Origin: an uncultured Draconibacterium sp.
GTDB taxonomy: Bacteria; Bacteroidota; Bacteroidia; Bacteroidales; Prolixibacteraceae
NCBI GenBank assembly: GCA_947492175.1
Contig: CANLMQ010000001.1
Span: 124,001 to 188,000 of the forward strand
DNA length: 64,000 nucleotides
Reading direction: 5' to 3'
Numbering within the stretch: position 1 is the stretch's first letter; each line of letters opens with the position of its first letter. Below, piece by piece: positions 17,795 to 27,824 of the stretch. Made by a program: the position numbers and the translations under genes. The notes beneath the pieces are model-generated. The model was not told the origin of the DNA and made no database searches. It saw only the letters and a program-made list of their open reading frames with translations.

Positions 17795-18682
17795 TTAACC
17801 TTCGTAGCTACTAACTCCGTTGGTTTCCATTTTTCTATCTACTTTTTTCACCAATCCCTGAAGAACTTTTCCCGGACCAACTTCTGTAAATGAAGTTGCA
17901 CCACCAGCAATCATGTTCTCAACAATTTGTGTCCATTTAACAGGAGCAGTCAACTGTGCAATCAGGTTTTCCTTAATCACTGCAGGATCAGAAACAGGCT
18001 GTGCATTTACATTCTGATAAACCGGACAGGTTGGAGTATTAAAAGGAGTTGCTTCAATTGCCGCAGCCAATTCTTCGCGCGCAGGCTCCATAAATGGTGA
18101 ATGAAACGCACCACCAACCACTAACTTAATGGCTCGTTTGGCACCTTTTTCAGTCAACAACTCGCAAGCTTTGTCGATTCCTGCAACCGATCCCGAAATA
18201 ACCAATTGCCCCGGACAGTTATAATTGGCAGGAACAACAACATCTTCAATTTCTGCGCAAACAGCTTCAACAACATCATCAGCCAAGCCAACAATTGCAG
18301 CCATTGTAGAAGGCTCAATTTCGCAGGCTTTTTGCATAGCCATGGCACGTTGCGAAACCAACTTCAATCCATCTTCAAAAGTTAGCGTTCCGTTTGCCAC
18401 CAAAGCTGAAAACTCACCCAGCGAGTGACCGGCAACCATATCAGGAGCAAAGTCTCCAAGTGTTTTGGCCAACAATACCGAGTGTAAAAATATAGCAGGC
18501 TGGGTAACTTTAGTTTGTTTTAAGTCTTCAACCTCACCTTCAAACATAATGTCGGTAATATTGAAACCTAAAATATCGTTTGCTTTTTCGAACAATGCTT
18601 TTGCTTCAGCAGAATTTTCGTATAAATCCTTTCCCATTCCCGGGAATTGAGCTCCCTGACCTGGGAATACAAATGCTTTCAT
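17795..18682 (-). CDS. fabD: Malonyl-CoA:ACP transacylase
   Basis: A 295-residue enzyme that loads malonate onto acyl carrier protein for fatty acid synthesis. The N terminus has FPGQGAQFPGMG. The catalytic Ser87 sits in GHSLGE and the catalytic His194 in GGAFHSPFM. QRAMAMQ and VGPGKVLQGLVKK are also typical. Length is normal for FabD. It is not in a fab cluster here. The next upstream gene is glmS, with 137 bp between. Confidence 0.96.
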   Translation of the reverse strand: MKAFVFPGQGAQFPGMGKDLYENSAEAKALFEKANDILGFNITDIMFEGEVEDLKQTKVTQPAIFLHSVLLAKTLGDFAPDMVAGHSLGEFSALVANGTLTFEDGLKLVSQRAMAMQKACEIEPSTMAAIVGLADDVVEAVCAEIEDVVVPANYNCPGQLVISGSVAGIDKACELLTEKGAKRAIKLVVGGAFHSPFMEPAREELAAAIEATPFNTPTCPVYQNVNAQPVSDPAVIKENLIAQLTAPVKWTQIVENMIAGGATSFTEVGPGKVLQGLVKKVDRKMETNGVSSYEG

Positions 18683-18819
18683 ATTTTCAATTTTATAATT
18701 CCGGGCGCAAAGTTAAATTAAATTTATTAGGCCAATCTTAATTGACCTTTAGATTAAAAGATTTATCAGAATCTTTGCGTTATTAATCGAATTTCAGGTT
18801 AATTGGTTCGAGAATTAAG

Positions 18820-20658
18820 CTACTCCACGGTAACACTTTTAGCCAGATTCCGGGGCTGATCAACATTACATCCTTTCAACAATGCAATGTGACAGGCCAG
18901 AAGTTGCAAAGGAACGACTGCCAATAAGGGCGCAACCACTGGATGCGACTTGGGGATATCAATCACATCCTCCGTCAGCTCTTTCAGCAAAGTGTCACCT
19001 TCCGTAACTACTGCAATTACCTTTCCTTTGCGTGCCTTTATTTCCTGAATATTACTAACTACCTTTTCGTAATAATCATTCTTCAGTGCCACTACCACAA
19101 CAGGCATATTATCATCTACCAAAGCAATCGGACCATGTTTCATTTCTCCCGCAGCATAACCTTCTGCATGTATATATGAGATTTCTTTTAACTTCAATGC
19201 ACCTTCCAGTGCCACGGGGAACAAATTTCCACGACCTAAATACAAGGCACTTACCGCACCATTATAATTTTCACCAATCTGTTTTATTTCCTCACTCCTT
19301 TCAAGAACTGTTCTTACTTTCTCAGGAATTTTGGCAAGCTCTTTCAACAAGTACTTATAATCTTTAGTTTCGATTGTGCCTTTTCTAATTGCCAGTTTTA
19401 AGGCAAACATTATTAAAACAGTTACCTGCGATGTAAATGCTTTTGTAGACGCTACACCAATTTCAACGCCTGCATGCGTATAAACTCCGGCATCGGTTTC
19501 ACGAGCCAAAGTTGAACCAACCACATTACAAATCCCAATCACCGTCGCTCCTTTTGCTTTTACCAATTGCAAAGCGGCCAGCGTATCGGCAGTTTCACCA
19601 CTCTGACTAATCAAAATCACGATATCTTTTGAATGAATTACGGGTTTTCGGTACCGAAATTCAGACGCATATTCCACTTCCACTGGAACACCGGCGTATT
19701 CTTCCACTACATATTCAGCAATAAGTGCAGCATGCCACGAAGTTCCACAACCGATAATTATGATTCGTTCAGCCTCTTCAATTTTATGAAATATATTCAA
19801 TAAGCCCCCCAACACAATTTCTGAATAATCAGATTTCAAACGCCCCCGAAACGTTTCTTCAATGGTTTTGGGCTGCTCAGAAATTTCCTTAAGCATAAAA
19901 TATTCATATCCTTCTTTATCCAATTCTCCAATTTTCAGATCGAGATTGGATACTTTTAAAGAAACCGGATTGTTCCTCACATTTTTAAGAGTGAAACCAT
20001 CTTTCTGAAGAATGGCAATATCTTCGTCGTTTAAATACACAATCTGGTTAGTAAATCCTGCAATTGGCGATGCATCACTTGCTATGTAATACTCTTCCTG
20101 GCCCAATCCTACTACTAACCGGCTTCCTTTTCGGGCTACAACAATTTTATCTTCCTCATGCTTGCATAAAACAGCAATTCCATAAGCTCCAACAATTTTC
20201 TCAAGAGCTAACTGAACAGCAGCTTCCATTGTCATATTTTCATGCTGCTTATAAAAATATTCAATCAGGTTAGCCAGCACTTCTGTATCTGTTTCGCTAT
20301 AAAATGTATAACCATATTTTATCAAATCCTTTTTTAGCTCAGCGTAATTTTCAATTATGCCATTGTGTACAATCGCAAAAATTCCATTCATTGAAAAATG
20401 CGGATGAGCATTTTCATCGCCCGGCTCACCATGAGTTGCCCAACGTGTATGGCCAATTCCTGTTGTTCCAGACAAATTCTCACCAGCAACAAACTCCTCC
20501 AGATCAGCAACTTTACCCTTCTTTTTAAAACCAGCCAATGCTCCGTTTAACAAAGCAACTCCCGCCGAGTCGTACCCTCTGTACTCCAGCCGTTTTAACC
20601 CGTTCACAATAATCGGAAAAGCTTCCTTTTTGCCAATGTATCCTACTATCCCACACAT
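18820..20658 (-). CDS. glmS: Glutamine--fructose-6-phosphate aminotransferase (isomerizing)
   Basis: A 612-residue enzyme making glucosamine-6-phosphate, the first step to UDP-GlcNAc for peptidoglycan and LPS. The N-terminal Ntn glutaminase domain begins with Cys2 (MCGIVGYIG) and has LEYRGYDSAG, HTRWATHG and HNGIIENY. Two SIS sugar-isomerase domains follow, with CGTSWHA and the SQSGETADT phosphate-binding loop. The C terminus ends PRNLAKSVTVE, as usual. No glmS riboswitch was recognised upstream; only 30 bp separate it from the DUF4954 gene, with which it may share a transcript. Confidence 0.97.
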   Translation of the reverse strand: MCGIVGYIGKKEAFPIIVNGLKRLEYRGYDSAGVALLNGALAGFKKKGKVADLEEFVAGENLSGTTGIGHTRWATHGEPGDENAHPHFSMNGIFAIVHNGIIENYAELKKDLIKYGYTFYSETDTEVLANLIEYFYKQHENMTMEAAVQLALEKIVGAYGIAVLCKHEEDKIVVARKGSRLVVGLGQEEYYIASDASPIAGFTNQIVYLNDEDIAILQKDGFTLKNVRNNPVSLKVSNLDLKIGELDKEGYEYFMLKEISEQPKTIEETFRGRLKSDYSEIVLGGLLNIFHKIEEAERIIIIGCGTSWHAALIAEYVVEEYAGVPVEVEYASEFRYRKPVIHSKDIVILISQSGETADTLAALQLVKAKGATVIGICNVVGSTLARETDAGVYTHAGVEIGVASTKAFTSQVTVLIMFALKLAIRKGTIETKDYKYLLKELAKIPEKVRTVLERSEEIKQIGENYNGAVSALYLGRGNLFPVALEGALKLKEISYIHAEGYAAGEMKHGPIALVDDNMPVVVVALKNDYYEKVVSNIQEIKARKGKVIAVVTEGDTLLKELTEDVIDIPKSHPVVAPLLAVVPLQLLACHIALLKGCNVDQPRNLAKSVTVE

Positions 20659-20688
20659 AAGATTTGTTTAATTTTTGGTATGTTTAGT

Positions 20689-22704
20689 TCAATTTGAATC
20701 GGCACCCATTTTTCTCATTAGAGCGATAATATTGTCACCCAAAGTTTCCTTCTCCTTCATATGTGATTCAATCGCTCTTACTGTTTCGTTTTTATGAAAT
20801 TCACCTCGCACTTCCGCAAAATCAAGTTCCCTTGCTCCGTTATGACCATCAACACCAAAACCAGTCATTTTTATCATCGAGAACTCCTTTTTTGCATCCT
20901 CATATAAATACTTATCAATTCCCAACACACTCTCCTTCCACTTTTTCACAATTGCTACCACATCATCGACATTAACATCGCGAATCGATTTTCCGTAAAA
21001 CTGCTCCAACACATCAACCGTCCAAGTCCATTCAAAATTGTAGTAATTTTTATGCAACATCGCCAGTCCGGAGTTCACTTCTTCCAACGACGAAACGGTA
21101 CCATCTTCAACCGAATCAAGTAATTGACTGAGTGCCTCCAACGGACAAATCATCCCGGAAACATCAACCCACGCCCCCTTGCCAAATTGAGAATCGAGCT
21201 GAAGAGCTTTTCTCACCTCCCCGATATTCCTGCATTCTCCATTCTGTAGCCGGGTTATAACTGAATTCCCCAAAAACTTCCATATAGCCATATCATACAA
21301 ATTAATCCCCCTGTCTAGAGCGTGCTTTTCAATTTTCATTTTATTATAACTGTAAACCGTTGTCTGCTCCCCCGAAATCGTGCGCATCGCCAACAGTTTT
21401 TTTCGACCGGTGATCATTTTATGAATGGTATACGGGCTCAACAAATTGAAATTGATTAAATCGAGCAAATTGGAATCGGTTCGTTTATCCCTCCTGGGCC
21501 ATTTTTGCGTATCGCGAATTGTTCCTATACTTTTCAGATTAATGCCAGGCACCAAAATACTTTCATCTTTGCTTTCTATCAGATACGAAAACGGGAAATC
21601 AGTTGTATCGCAATGCTTGTAATGACGGCCCATAACGAGCGAGAAAGCCCCAATTCGCGATGGCCACAACAAATAGGAATCGCTGGTTGTTTTTGCACCA
21701 CGCTCAACAATCCCCTGATGAATCGGACCAAGTTTATAAAGATGATTACTTTGATTTGAGCCACTTCCGGCATTCAAAAAAGAAAACATTCCAGCAATCA
21801 GCAAGGTAGATTTATGATGTGTTACCGTGTAAGGGCCGGCAAAAACTGAACAGGCTTCGCCGTGAAATCCCTGACAGTTAGCAAAAAACAATGAATTCTC
21901 AGCAGAATAATGTTTATCCAGGACACAGCCCTGACCAACAAAACATTTTGAAAGCAAAGTGGAATTTGCAACTTTTGATCCGGAACTGACTATAAAATTA
22001 TCCATTATCACTCCTTCGCCGATTAAAACAGGAGCTTCATAATTACTATTGATACTCCCATTTTCCAGTTTTTTAGTGCCATCAATTGTTGTATATGGTC
22101 CGATTTTTACATTTAGTATAGTATTACAATTCAGGATTTTTGAATTGGCTCCGATTGTTCCTGTTGAGCTGCTAACAAAACTGGAATAATCAGCCACCAT
22201 TGACTTTAATGTATTTACCAATTGGGGACGATGACGATACAAAGCCAACATATAGGCAACTTGTGTCGACAAATAATCATAAATCGGAATTTCACGACCG
22301 CCTCCTTCATTTATAGCCTCCACCAAAGTACCATTCCCAAACGAAGACACTCCGTCGACGGCCAGGGTAGTAACATTATGAATTACAACATTTTCTTCGA
22401 TGAGATAATTGGCAATATAACTGCGGACATTGTGAATCAAAGCATTTTTATCAACTTCGCAATTGTGCAGCCAGGCATTGTAAATACCTGTTTTAAATGT
22501 AATTCCGCCAACCAGATTTACGCTTCCGGAAAAGCTGTTTAAACGGATATGTCCTGTAAACTTGCTATTTTCAATATTGTCGGGAATAAAATCGTGTGCT
22601 ACTTTAATCAGACTCCAATCGGTTGAAGAACACCCCTGATGTACTAACTGTCCGATTTCTTCATCTAATAATTTTCGGTAATGTGTTTCTGTTTCTGAAT
22701 ACAT
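20689..22704 (-). CDS. DUF4954 family protein (left-handed beta-helix, hexapeptide-like)
   Basis: A 671-residue protein of a Bacteroidota family without assigned function. Residues about 35-330 contain many short repeats with isoleucine, leucine or valine every sixth position (for example VNLVGGITFKTGIYNAWLHN, IGANSKILNC, NVKIGPYTTIDG, VLIGEGVIMDNFIVSSGSKVANSTLLSK), as in left-handed beta-helix sugar-nucleotide acyltransferases. The rest is alpha-helical. It lies directly upstream of glmS on the same strand with a 30-bp gap, so a link to amino-sugar or UDP-sugar metabolism is a reasonable guess and no more than that. Confidence 0.85.
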   Translation of the reverse strand: MYSETETHYRKLLDEEIGQLVHQGCSSTDWSLIKVAHDFIPDNIENSKFTGHIRLNSFSGSVNLVGGITFKTGIYNAWLHNCEVDKNALIHNVRSYIANYLIEENVVIHNVTTLAVDGVSSFGNGTLVEAINEGGGREIPIYDYLSTQVAYMLALYRHRPQLVNTLKSMVADYSSFVSSSTGTIGANSKILNCNTILNVKIGPYTTIDGTKKLENGSINSNYEAPVLIGEGVIMDNFIVSSGSKVANSTLLSKCFVGQGCVLDKHYSAENSLFFANCQGFHGEACSVFAGPYTVTHHKSTLLIAGMFSFLNAGSGSNQSNHLYKLGPIHQGIVERGAKTTSDSYLLWPSRIGAFSLVMGRHYKHCDTTDFPFSYLIESKDESILVPGINLKSIGTIRDTQKWPRRDKRTDSNLLDLINFNLLSPYTIHKMITGRKKLLAMRTISGEQTTVYSYNKMKIEKHALDRGINLYDMAIWKFLGNSVITRLQNGECRNIGEVRKALQLDSQFGKGAWVDVSGMICPLEALSQLLDSVEDGTVSSLEEVNSGLAMLHKNYYNFEWTWTVDVLEQFYGKSIRDVNVDDVVAIVKKWKESVLGIDKYLYEDAKKEFSMIKMTGFGVDGHNGARELDFAEVRGEFHKNETVRAIESHMKEKETLGDNIIALMRKMGADSN

Positions 22705-22892
22705 AGAATTGATTTTGTCAGAGATTCAAATTTAAATGAATTAAAAACAAAATACATCAATTAAATACCTAACAAAAACACTTCAAACATCTCACATAAC
22801 CTAACATTATATTTATATTACCTTTATTTAAAGGCATAATAAATAATTAAAACCACTACAGAATTTAACACATAAGTATAAAAATACCTAAC

Positions 22893-23885
22893 CTAAAACT
22901 GCATCACAAATGATGAAAGACGAACCTTTGAGGGCAGCTGAAGTTTTTTGCGTAATCGTACGCGGGCAATTTCAACACTTTTAGGAGTGATATTCAACAA
23001 ACCCGAAATTTCTTTACTTGAAAGTCCCAACCGAACAAAACAACACAATTTTTGATCTTTTTCTGAAATAAAAGGGAACTGCGTTTTCAACCGCCCCAAA
23101 AACCCGGGATGCGATTTCTCCATCTGCTTCTCAATCAGCACCCAATCAGGAGTTTGAACAGTACTGCTTTTCAAAAGTCCTTCCAGCTTCTGAAAGGTTG
23201 GTTTCAGGTCTCTCCCGTCGTCGTGTTTTGCTTGCTTTAACAAATTGGCTGATTTTACGATAAGTTCATTCTTTTGTGAGAGTTGTAGTAAAAACGAAAC
23301 TAATTCCCGGTCTTTTAAATCAAGTTCTGATTGCAAACGTTGTTTGGTACGCATTTCAAATTCCTTCCCCTTTTCCAGTTCAGAAATGTGCCCCATCGCA
23401 TTTTTCAAGCGTGTAATATCCTGCACAGAAGCTCTTACGCCAAGGTATTTTCCTTTTTCATTGTACACCCCTCTCACACTCATTATACACCAACGCAGCT
23501 GCTTTGTTCGGGTAAGAATACGAAACTCGAGTGTTTGATTTACCAGCACCTGGTTGAGTGCTCCCGACAAAAATTTATGGTACTTTTCGCGGTCAACTTC
23601 ATACACCAGCAATTCTTTTATGCCCGATGAATTAATAATCTGATTAGATGTAAATCCTGTAAGGTCGTAACATGAAGGCGAGCAATATTTGATGTTTGCA
23701 TTCGGATCGAACCACAATTCCCAACCAAAAGTAAAGTCGGCAATTAATTGATAAAACCGAAGCTTTTCATTTTTAGAATCACTTTGAAAACGGGCATTCT
23801 CCAAGTCCAGTTTTAGTTCCGAGAGCTGTCCCTCCAACTCCCGAATCCGGTTTTTAAGATGTTCTTGATTTTGGCTTGACGACAT
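22893..23885 (-). CDS. PAS domain regulator with LuxR-type helix-turn-helix
   Basis: A 330-residue protein. An N-terminal coiled coil (residues about 5-45) precedes a PAS domain (about 45-160, with IKYCSPSCYDLTGF and VRGVYNEKGKYLGVRASVQDIT). A second coiled coil (about 160-220) leads to a C-terminal LuxR-type HTH (about 265-325, GLSSKEISGLLNITPKSVEIARVRLRKKL). No membrane segment or phosphoacceptor domain is present, so it probably senses a cytoplasmic ligand or redox state through PAS. Targets unknown; it stands alone. Confidence 0.86.
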   Translation of the reverse strand: MSSSQNQEHLKNRIRELEGQLSELKLDLENARFQSDSKNEKLRFYQLIADFTFGWELWFDPNANIKYCSPSCYDLTGFTSNQIINSSGIKELLVYEVDREKYHKFLSGALNQVLVNQTLEFRILTRTKQLRWCIMSVRGVYNEKGKYLGVRASVQDITRLKNAMGHISELEKGKEFEMRTKQRLQSELDLKDRELVSFLLQLSQKNELIVKSANLLKQAKHDDGRDLKPTFQKLEGLLKSSTVQTPDWVLIEKQMEKSHPGFLGRLKTQFPFISEKDQKLCCFVRLGLSSKEISGLLNITPKSVEIARVRLRKKLQLPSKVRLSSFVMQF

Positions 23886-23962
23886 GACTTAAAAATACAG
23901 AAAAAATTGACACCCTTCCCCTATCCGTTTTATCCTGTCCAAATCCGGACCCTTTAACAGTT

Positions 23963-24436
23963 CTAGTACTCTGTTTTGTCTTCTTTCATTTTCCAGGCCT
24001 CAAAAACTTCTGCTGCTTCTTCACGCAAAATATTTTCAAAAAATATCTGCCGCCTGTTATAATCAAGTTCTATTTCCTCGTAAATAAACTTGTCTTCGAA
24101 ATTGGCTTCGGCAGCATCTTCTTTTGTTGCTCCAAAAAATACTTTATCGGGGCGCGCCCAGTAAATTGCTCCTAAACACATAGGACAAGGTTCGCACGAT
24201 GTATAAACAGTACAACCTGACAACTGGAATGTATTTAAATTATTACAGGCCTCGCGAATAGCCACCACTTCGGCGTGTGCGGTTGGGTCGTTGGTTGAAG
24301 TAACCTGGTTTTGTCCCTTTCCAATAATCTTTCCGTCTTTAACTACAATAGCACCAAACGGGCCTCCACAATTATTATTCATCCCTTTTTTCGCCAGATC
24401 AATGGCAGCTTGCATATATTGCTTGTGGTTATTCAT
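23963..24436 (-). CDS. guaD: Guanine deaminase (cytidine deaminase-like fold)
   Basis: A 157-residue zinc deaminase. Zinc ligands are His54 (with Glu56 in HAEV as proton shuttle), Cys84 and Cys87 (PCPMC). The stretch CEPCPMCLGAIYWARPDKVFF and the swapped C-terminal part (AAEANFEDKFIYEEI) are as in B. subtilis guanine deaminase, not TadA. It converts guanine to xanthine in purine salvage. TadA-like or other purine deaminase activity cannot be excluded. It is monocistronic and lies 58 bp beyond the end of the large ABC permease gene, both on the minus strand. Confidence 0.85.
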   Translation of the reverse strand: MNNHKQYMQAAIDLAKKGMNNNCGGPFGAIVVKDGKIIGKGQNQVTSTNDPTAHAEVVAIREACNNLNTFQLSGCTVYTSCEPCPMCLGAIYWARPDKVFFGATKEDAAEANFEDKFIYEEIELDYNRRQIFFENILREEAAEVFEAWKMKEDKTEY

Positions 24437-24494
24437 GGTTTTGTGTTTTCAAGTACAAAATCAAATATAGTGTTTTATCGGCATTAACGTCAAA

Positions 24495-27400
24495 TTACTC
24501 CACCTGCAATCCGGTAACCAAAACCTTTTTTTGCAGCGACAACTTAGTTAAAGCTGCAATCCAGATTATACCATTAAGCAAAATTAAAGCAACAACCACT
24601 ACAACAGTTGAAATGGATGCATCGGAATTTGTAGAAAGAAATGCAGGAAGCGTGGCAACTACTGCAGTTACAAAACCTATTAAAACTCCTGCTGCCAGCA
24701 GAATTAAATATTCCCGAACTAGAGTTTTAAATATTGAATTTGACTGAAAACCTATTGCCTGCATTACTGCAATTTCGCGGCGACGTTCAAGAATGGTGCG
24801 GGCCAGAATTACCGCCAAACCTATTGTTCCCAATATTAATCCCAGCGTGCCGAGTGCCAGAAAAATGGAAAGATAAGTATTGGTAACTGAATAAAATTCA
24901 ACCAACCGTTTTGCCGTATTTTCCATCTCCCAACCAAAATCGCGGAAAACAGACTGCAACTCCTCTCCTATTTCTGTTGCATTTTCCGGACTACCATCAA
25001 TCAAAAATACATTTGAACCACTACTGCCCGGATAATTTTTCAGAAAATATCTATTCGAAATGATTACAAATCCCTGAAAGACAGACGGTGTTGTCCCGGC
25101 AATCAGTTTCAACCTCAAAGTATCGCCCATTTCGTTCTGATACAAAAGTATATCCCCAACTTTCATTCCCAATCCCCACTGAATTACGGTCTGGTCGGCA
25201 ATGGCAGGAATGGTTCCGTCGTTGAATTCTGCGTCCAACATCTGCCATGGGTCCTCTTCGATAGATTCTTTTAACCGCGCTGTAAACGAAAACCGACCTT
25301 GCAATTCTTCCGGATTTACGCCCAAAACTGCAGGCTGTGCTACCCTGTTCAGATTCAAACAACTGGCATCGTCGCCTTCCAGTTTTCGCAACTGAACAAC
25401 ATCAAAATCCTCATAAATACCTTCATCCTTGCGTTTTTCGTCATCGTTAATATCATAAAGAACAGGAATAGTAGTTTCGGCAAAGTATAAAAACCCACCG
25501 GTACCGCTCGATTTTTCCTGAGCATTGGCAAATAAATCCAACTTGTTTGAACCGGTTGAAACCACCAAAAAAGTTCCGAGCGCAAATAAAATAACCACTG
25601 TTAACGAACGGCCTTTATTTCGCGACAAGTTTATCTGTGATAGTTTCCCCATTCCGAGTTCAGAAGATTTGCGAACCTGCATTCGCTCCAAAATTTTTCG
25701 AAACAGAAGTAAAAATCCGGCAAGCATTAAACCTCCTGAGAGAAAGAACATAGCAGGATTTAACTGATCGGCAAACAGTTGCAGCACAAAAACTACAATG
25801 GACAAAATTAGTGAAACAAAGAGTATGAAATTATACAGTACCCGGCTTTTAAAACTGCTTTTAGTTGGAACCTGTTTTTGAAGCTCTACTGCTTTCCTGT
25901 TTTGGAATTTCTTCAACGAAACAAAGATGGCGAGTAACGAAACAAACAAACTTATCAGAATACCACAAATAAGTGTTACAGGTATGATTTTAATCTCCAG
26001 AACATTTGTACGAACAATATCAAACCACAAGGAATTAAGCACCTTAAACACCATTTTAGTATAAAAGACAGAGATAAACAGGCCGATTAAGCCCCCAAAA
26101 AAAGACACTACAAGTCCTTCCGCCAAATAAAAACCTTGCACTTGTTTTTCCTGAAATCCAAGGGCCGCTAATAAACCAATCTGAGTTGAACGATTTTCAA
26201 GGTTTAACCTAAAAAGTAAAGCTGTTAGAATAATAGATGCTACCAGTATAAAAAAGCTAAGCCCAATAAAAAGCCCGCTGAAGTCGGTGCCGTTTTCTGC
26301 CGCATGAATACCCTGTTCCCGAATCGGCTCAATAGCCATTCCAAGGTCGGCAGGAGTTATTTCGTTTGCAAAAACCTGCCTATACTTTTCTATATTAAAT
26401 GAATCTGCAGGGAAACGCACAGCGGTATAATTTCCAAATCGATTCGACCAGATTTTCAAAGCTTTTGAAATTGAAATATAAGCTTTTGGTGTACCCTTGT
26501 AAACATCCCAGTATTTTTCGTCTTTGTCGCGAATGGCATCCAAATCAATGGGTACTCCCGCCTCCCACTCGCGACAATGTCCTGCATCCGAAAGTCCCGG
26601 CAAATGTGGTACACGTGTTGGATCTGCCAGCGGCGAATTCATTGGAATTATATCTTTCAAAATAAATTCAGACTCGCGGTTAACCAGCTTACGAAGTGGC
26701 CCGATTTCGAAATATTTAAGCGTAATTTTATCGCCGGGTTTTACCCCCAAATCATCGGCAGCCCATTTGTTGAGGATAATTTCATTGTCAGCCAGACCTG
26801 AAGAGCTTAATGAAGAAACGAAAGAATAAGGGATTGAGGAAGATTGAGAAAGATTGATGGAGATTGGTGGAGATTGATTATTAAGGCGCTCAATACCATT
26901 CACAAAATAGGTTAGGATCATTTCGGCATCCGGTAGTTGTTTGAGTATTTCCGAAACTTTATCCTCCAGAAAAACACGATCTGTCGATACTTCAACTTCA
27001 TTGGTGGTTTCAATAGTTTTTAGCGAGAGTCCGGCATCTACAGGTTTTAAACATTTTTTTACAGTTTGGGCAATTTGTTCCGTTTCCACTTTTGTAGTAA
27101 TAAGAATCTGATTTGCTTTGCCTTCAAACTCCATCAGGCGATTTAAACGATCGATGGAAACAAAAATATTAAATGGAGCAGTTTGAGAATTCTTCAAACT
27201 GAAACGCCCCAGTTCTTCTTTCGAAATTACTTTTTTAATGACAGCCCGTAAAGCAACACTGCTTTCTTCTGCCGAAACAAAAGGCGCATTCATTGGAATC
27301 AGACTGGCCTTTTTTATACGTACCAGAATATTATCGCCTTCAGCTTTCTGTAACCTTTGGGCAAGGTTCTCACTTATGGCTATCTCGTTGTTTTGCAATT

Positions 27401-27779
27401 CGGACAAAACGGGTGTATTTGATATTTCATAAAAATCGGAACGTACACCTACCACCTGCACTTTGTTGGCACGTTCCTTACCACCATCAGCCACTGCCAT
27501 TCCTTCCAATAACAAAACCGGGGTTGCTTTTATTACCGGATTATCAGCTTCAATTTCAGTAGCCATTTCCTGCCTGAAGTACCGCTCAACCACTGAAACA
27601 AGATGTGTAGTTTCGCCCAACCGGTAAAATGTAGCCTGCTTTAAACTGTGACGCACCGAATCGCCGATTATAAGCGAACCGGTTAAAACCATTGTACTGA
27701 TTGCCACGCCCAATGCCACCAGCAGATTAGCCTTAAAATAATGCAGAAAAGATTTTATTGTGTATTGCAGTCGTGTCAT
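24495..27779 (-). CDS. FtsX/MacB-type ABC transporter permease (large)
   Basis: A 1094-residue permease with two FtsX modules. After an N-terminal helix (residues about 15-40) comes a large periplasmic MacB-like domain (about 45-510), then helices near 515-540, 560-585 and 605-630, a paired helix region (about 650-700), a second helix near 725, another periplasmic domain (about 750-960) and three final helices (about 965-1080). This is the layout of LolCE/YhfP-type exporters that move lipoproteins or other envelope cargo instead of small molecules. The ATPase gene lies 45 bp upstream. A five-unit 10-bp tandem repeat is inside the gene (26832-26881). Confidence 0.88.
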   Translation of the reverse strand: MTRLQYTIKSFLHYFKANLLVALGVAISTMVLTGSLIIGDSVRHSLKQATFYRLGETTHLVSVVERYFRQEMATEIEADNPVIKATPVLLLEGMAVADGGKERANKVQVVGVRSDFYEISNTPVLSELQNNEIAISENLAQRLQKAEGDNILVRIKKASLIPMNAPFVSAEESSVALRAVIKKVISKEELGRFSLKNSQTAPFNIFVSIDRLNRLMEFEGKANQILITTKVETEQIAQTVKKCLKPVDAGLSLKTIETTNEVEVSTDRVFLEDKVSEILKQLPDAEMILTYFVNGIERLNNQSPPISINLSQSSSIPYSFVSSLSSSGLADNEIILNKWAADDLGVKPGDKITLKYFEIGPLRKLVNRESEFILKDIIPMNSPLADPTRVPHLPGLSDAGHCREWEAGVPIDLDAIRDKDEKYWDVYKGTPKAYISISKALKIWSNRFGNYTAVRFPADSFNIEKYRQVFANEITPADLGMAIEPIREQGIHAAENGTDFSGLFIGLSFFILVASIILTALLFRLNLENRSTQIGLLAALGFQEKQVQGFYLAEGLVVSFFGGLIGLFISVFYTKMVFKVLNSLWFDIVRTNVLEIKIIPVTLICGILISLFVSLLAIFVSLKKFQNRKAVELQKQVPTKSSFKSRVLYNFILFVSLILSIVVFVLQLFADQLNPAMFFLSGGLMLAGFLLLFRKILERMQVRKSSELGMGKLSQINLSRNKGRSLTVVILFALGTFLVVSTGSNKLDLFANAQEKSSGTGGFLYFAETTIPVLYDINDDEKRKDEGIYEDFDVVQLRKLEGDDASCLNLNRVAQPAVLGVNPEELQGRFSFTARLKESIEEDPWQMLDAEFNDGTIPAIADQTVIQWGLGMKVGDILLYQNEMGDTLRLKLIAGTTPSVFQGFVIISNRYFLKNYPGSSGSNVFLIDGSPENATEIGEELQSVFRDFGWEMENTAKRLVEFYSVTNTYLSIFLALGTLGLILGTIGLAVILARTILERRREIAVMQAIGFQSNSIFKTLVREYLILLAAGVLIGFVTAVVATLPAFLSTNSDASISTVVVVVALILLNGIIWIAALTKLSLQKKVLVTGLQVE
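26832..26881. repeat. 10-bp tandem repeat inside the ABC permease gene
   Basis: Five imperfect units read on the plus strand: GATTGAGGAA, GATTGAGAAA, GATTGATGGA, GATTGGTGGA, GATTGATTAT. They encode a Ser/Pro-rich loop (around NQSPPISINLSQSSS) at about residue 300. The period is not a multiple of three, so gain or loss of one unit would shift the frame. Confidence 0.7.
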
Positions 27780-27824
27780 GATATATCTATCCTTCGGACA
27801 TCCCCCTTAAAAGAGGAAAAATCC

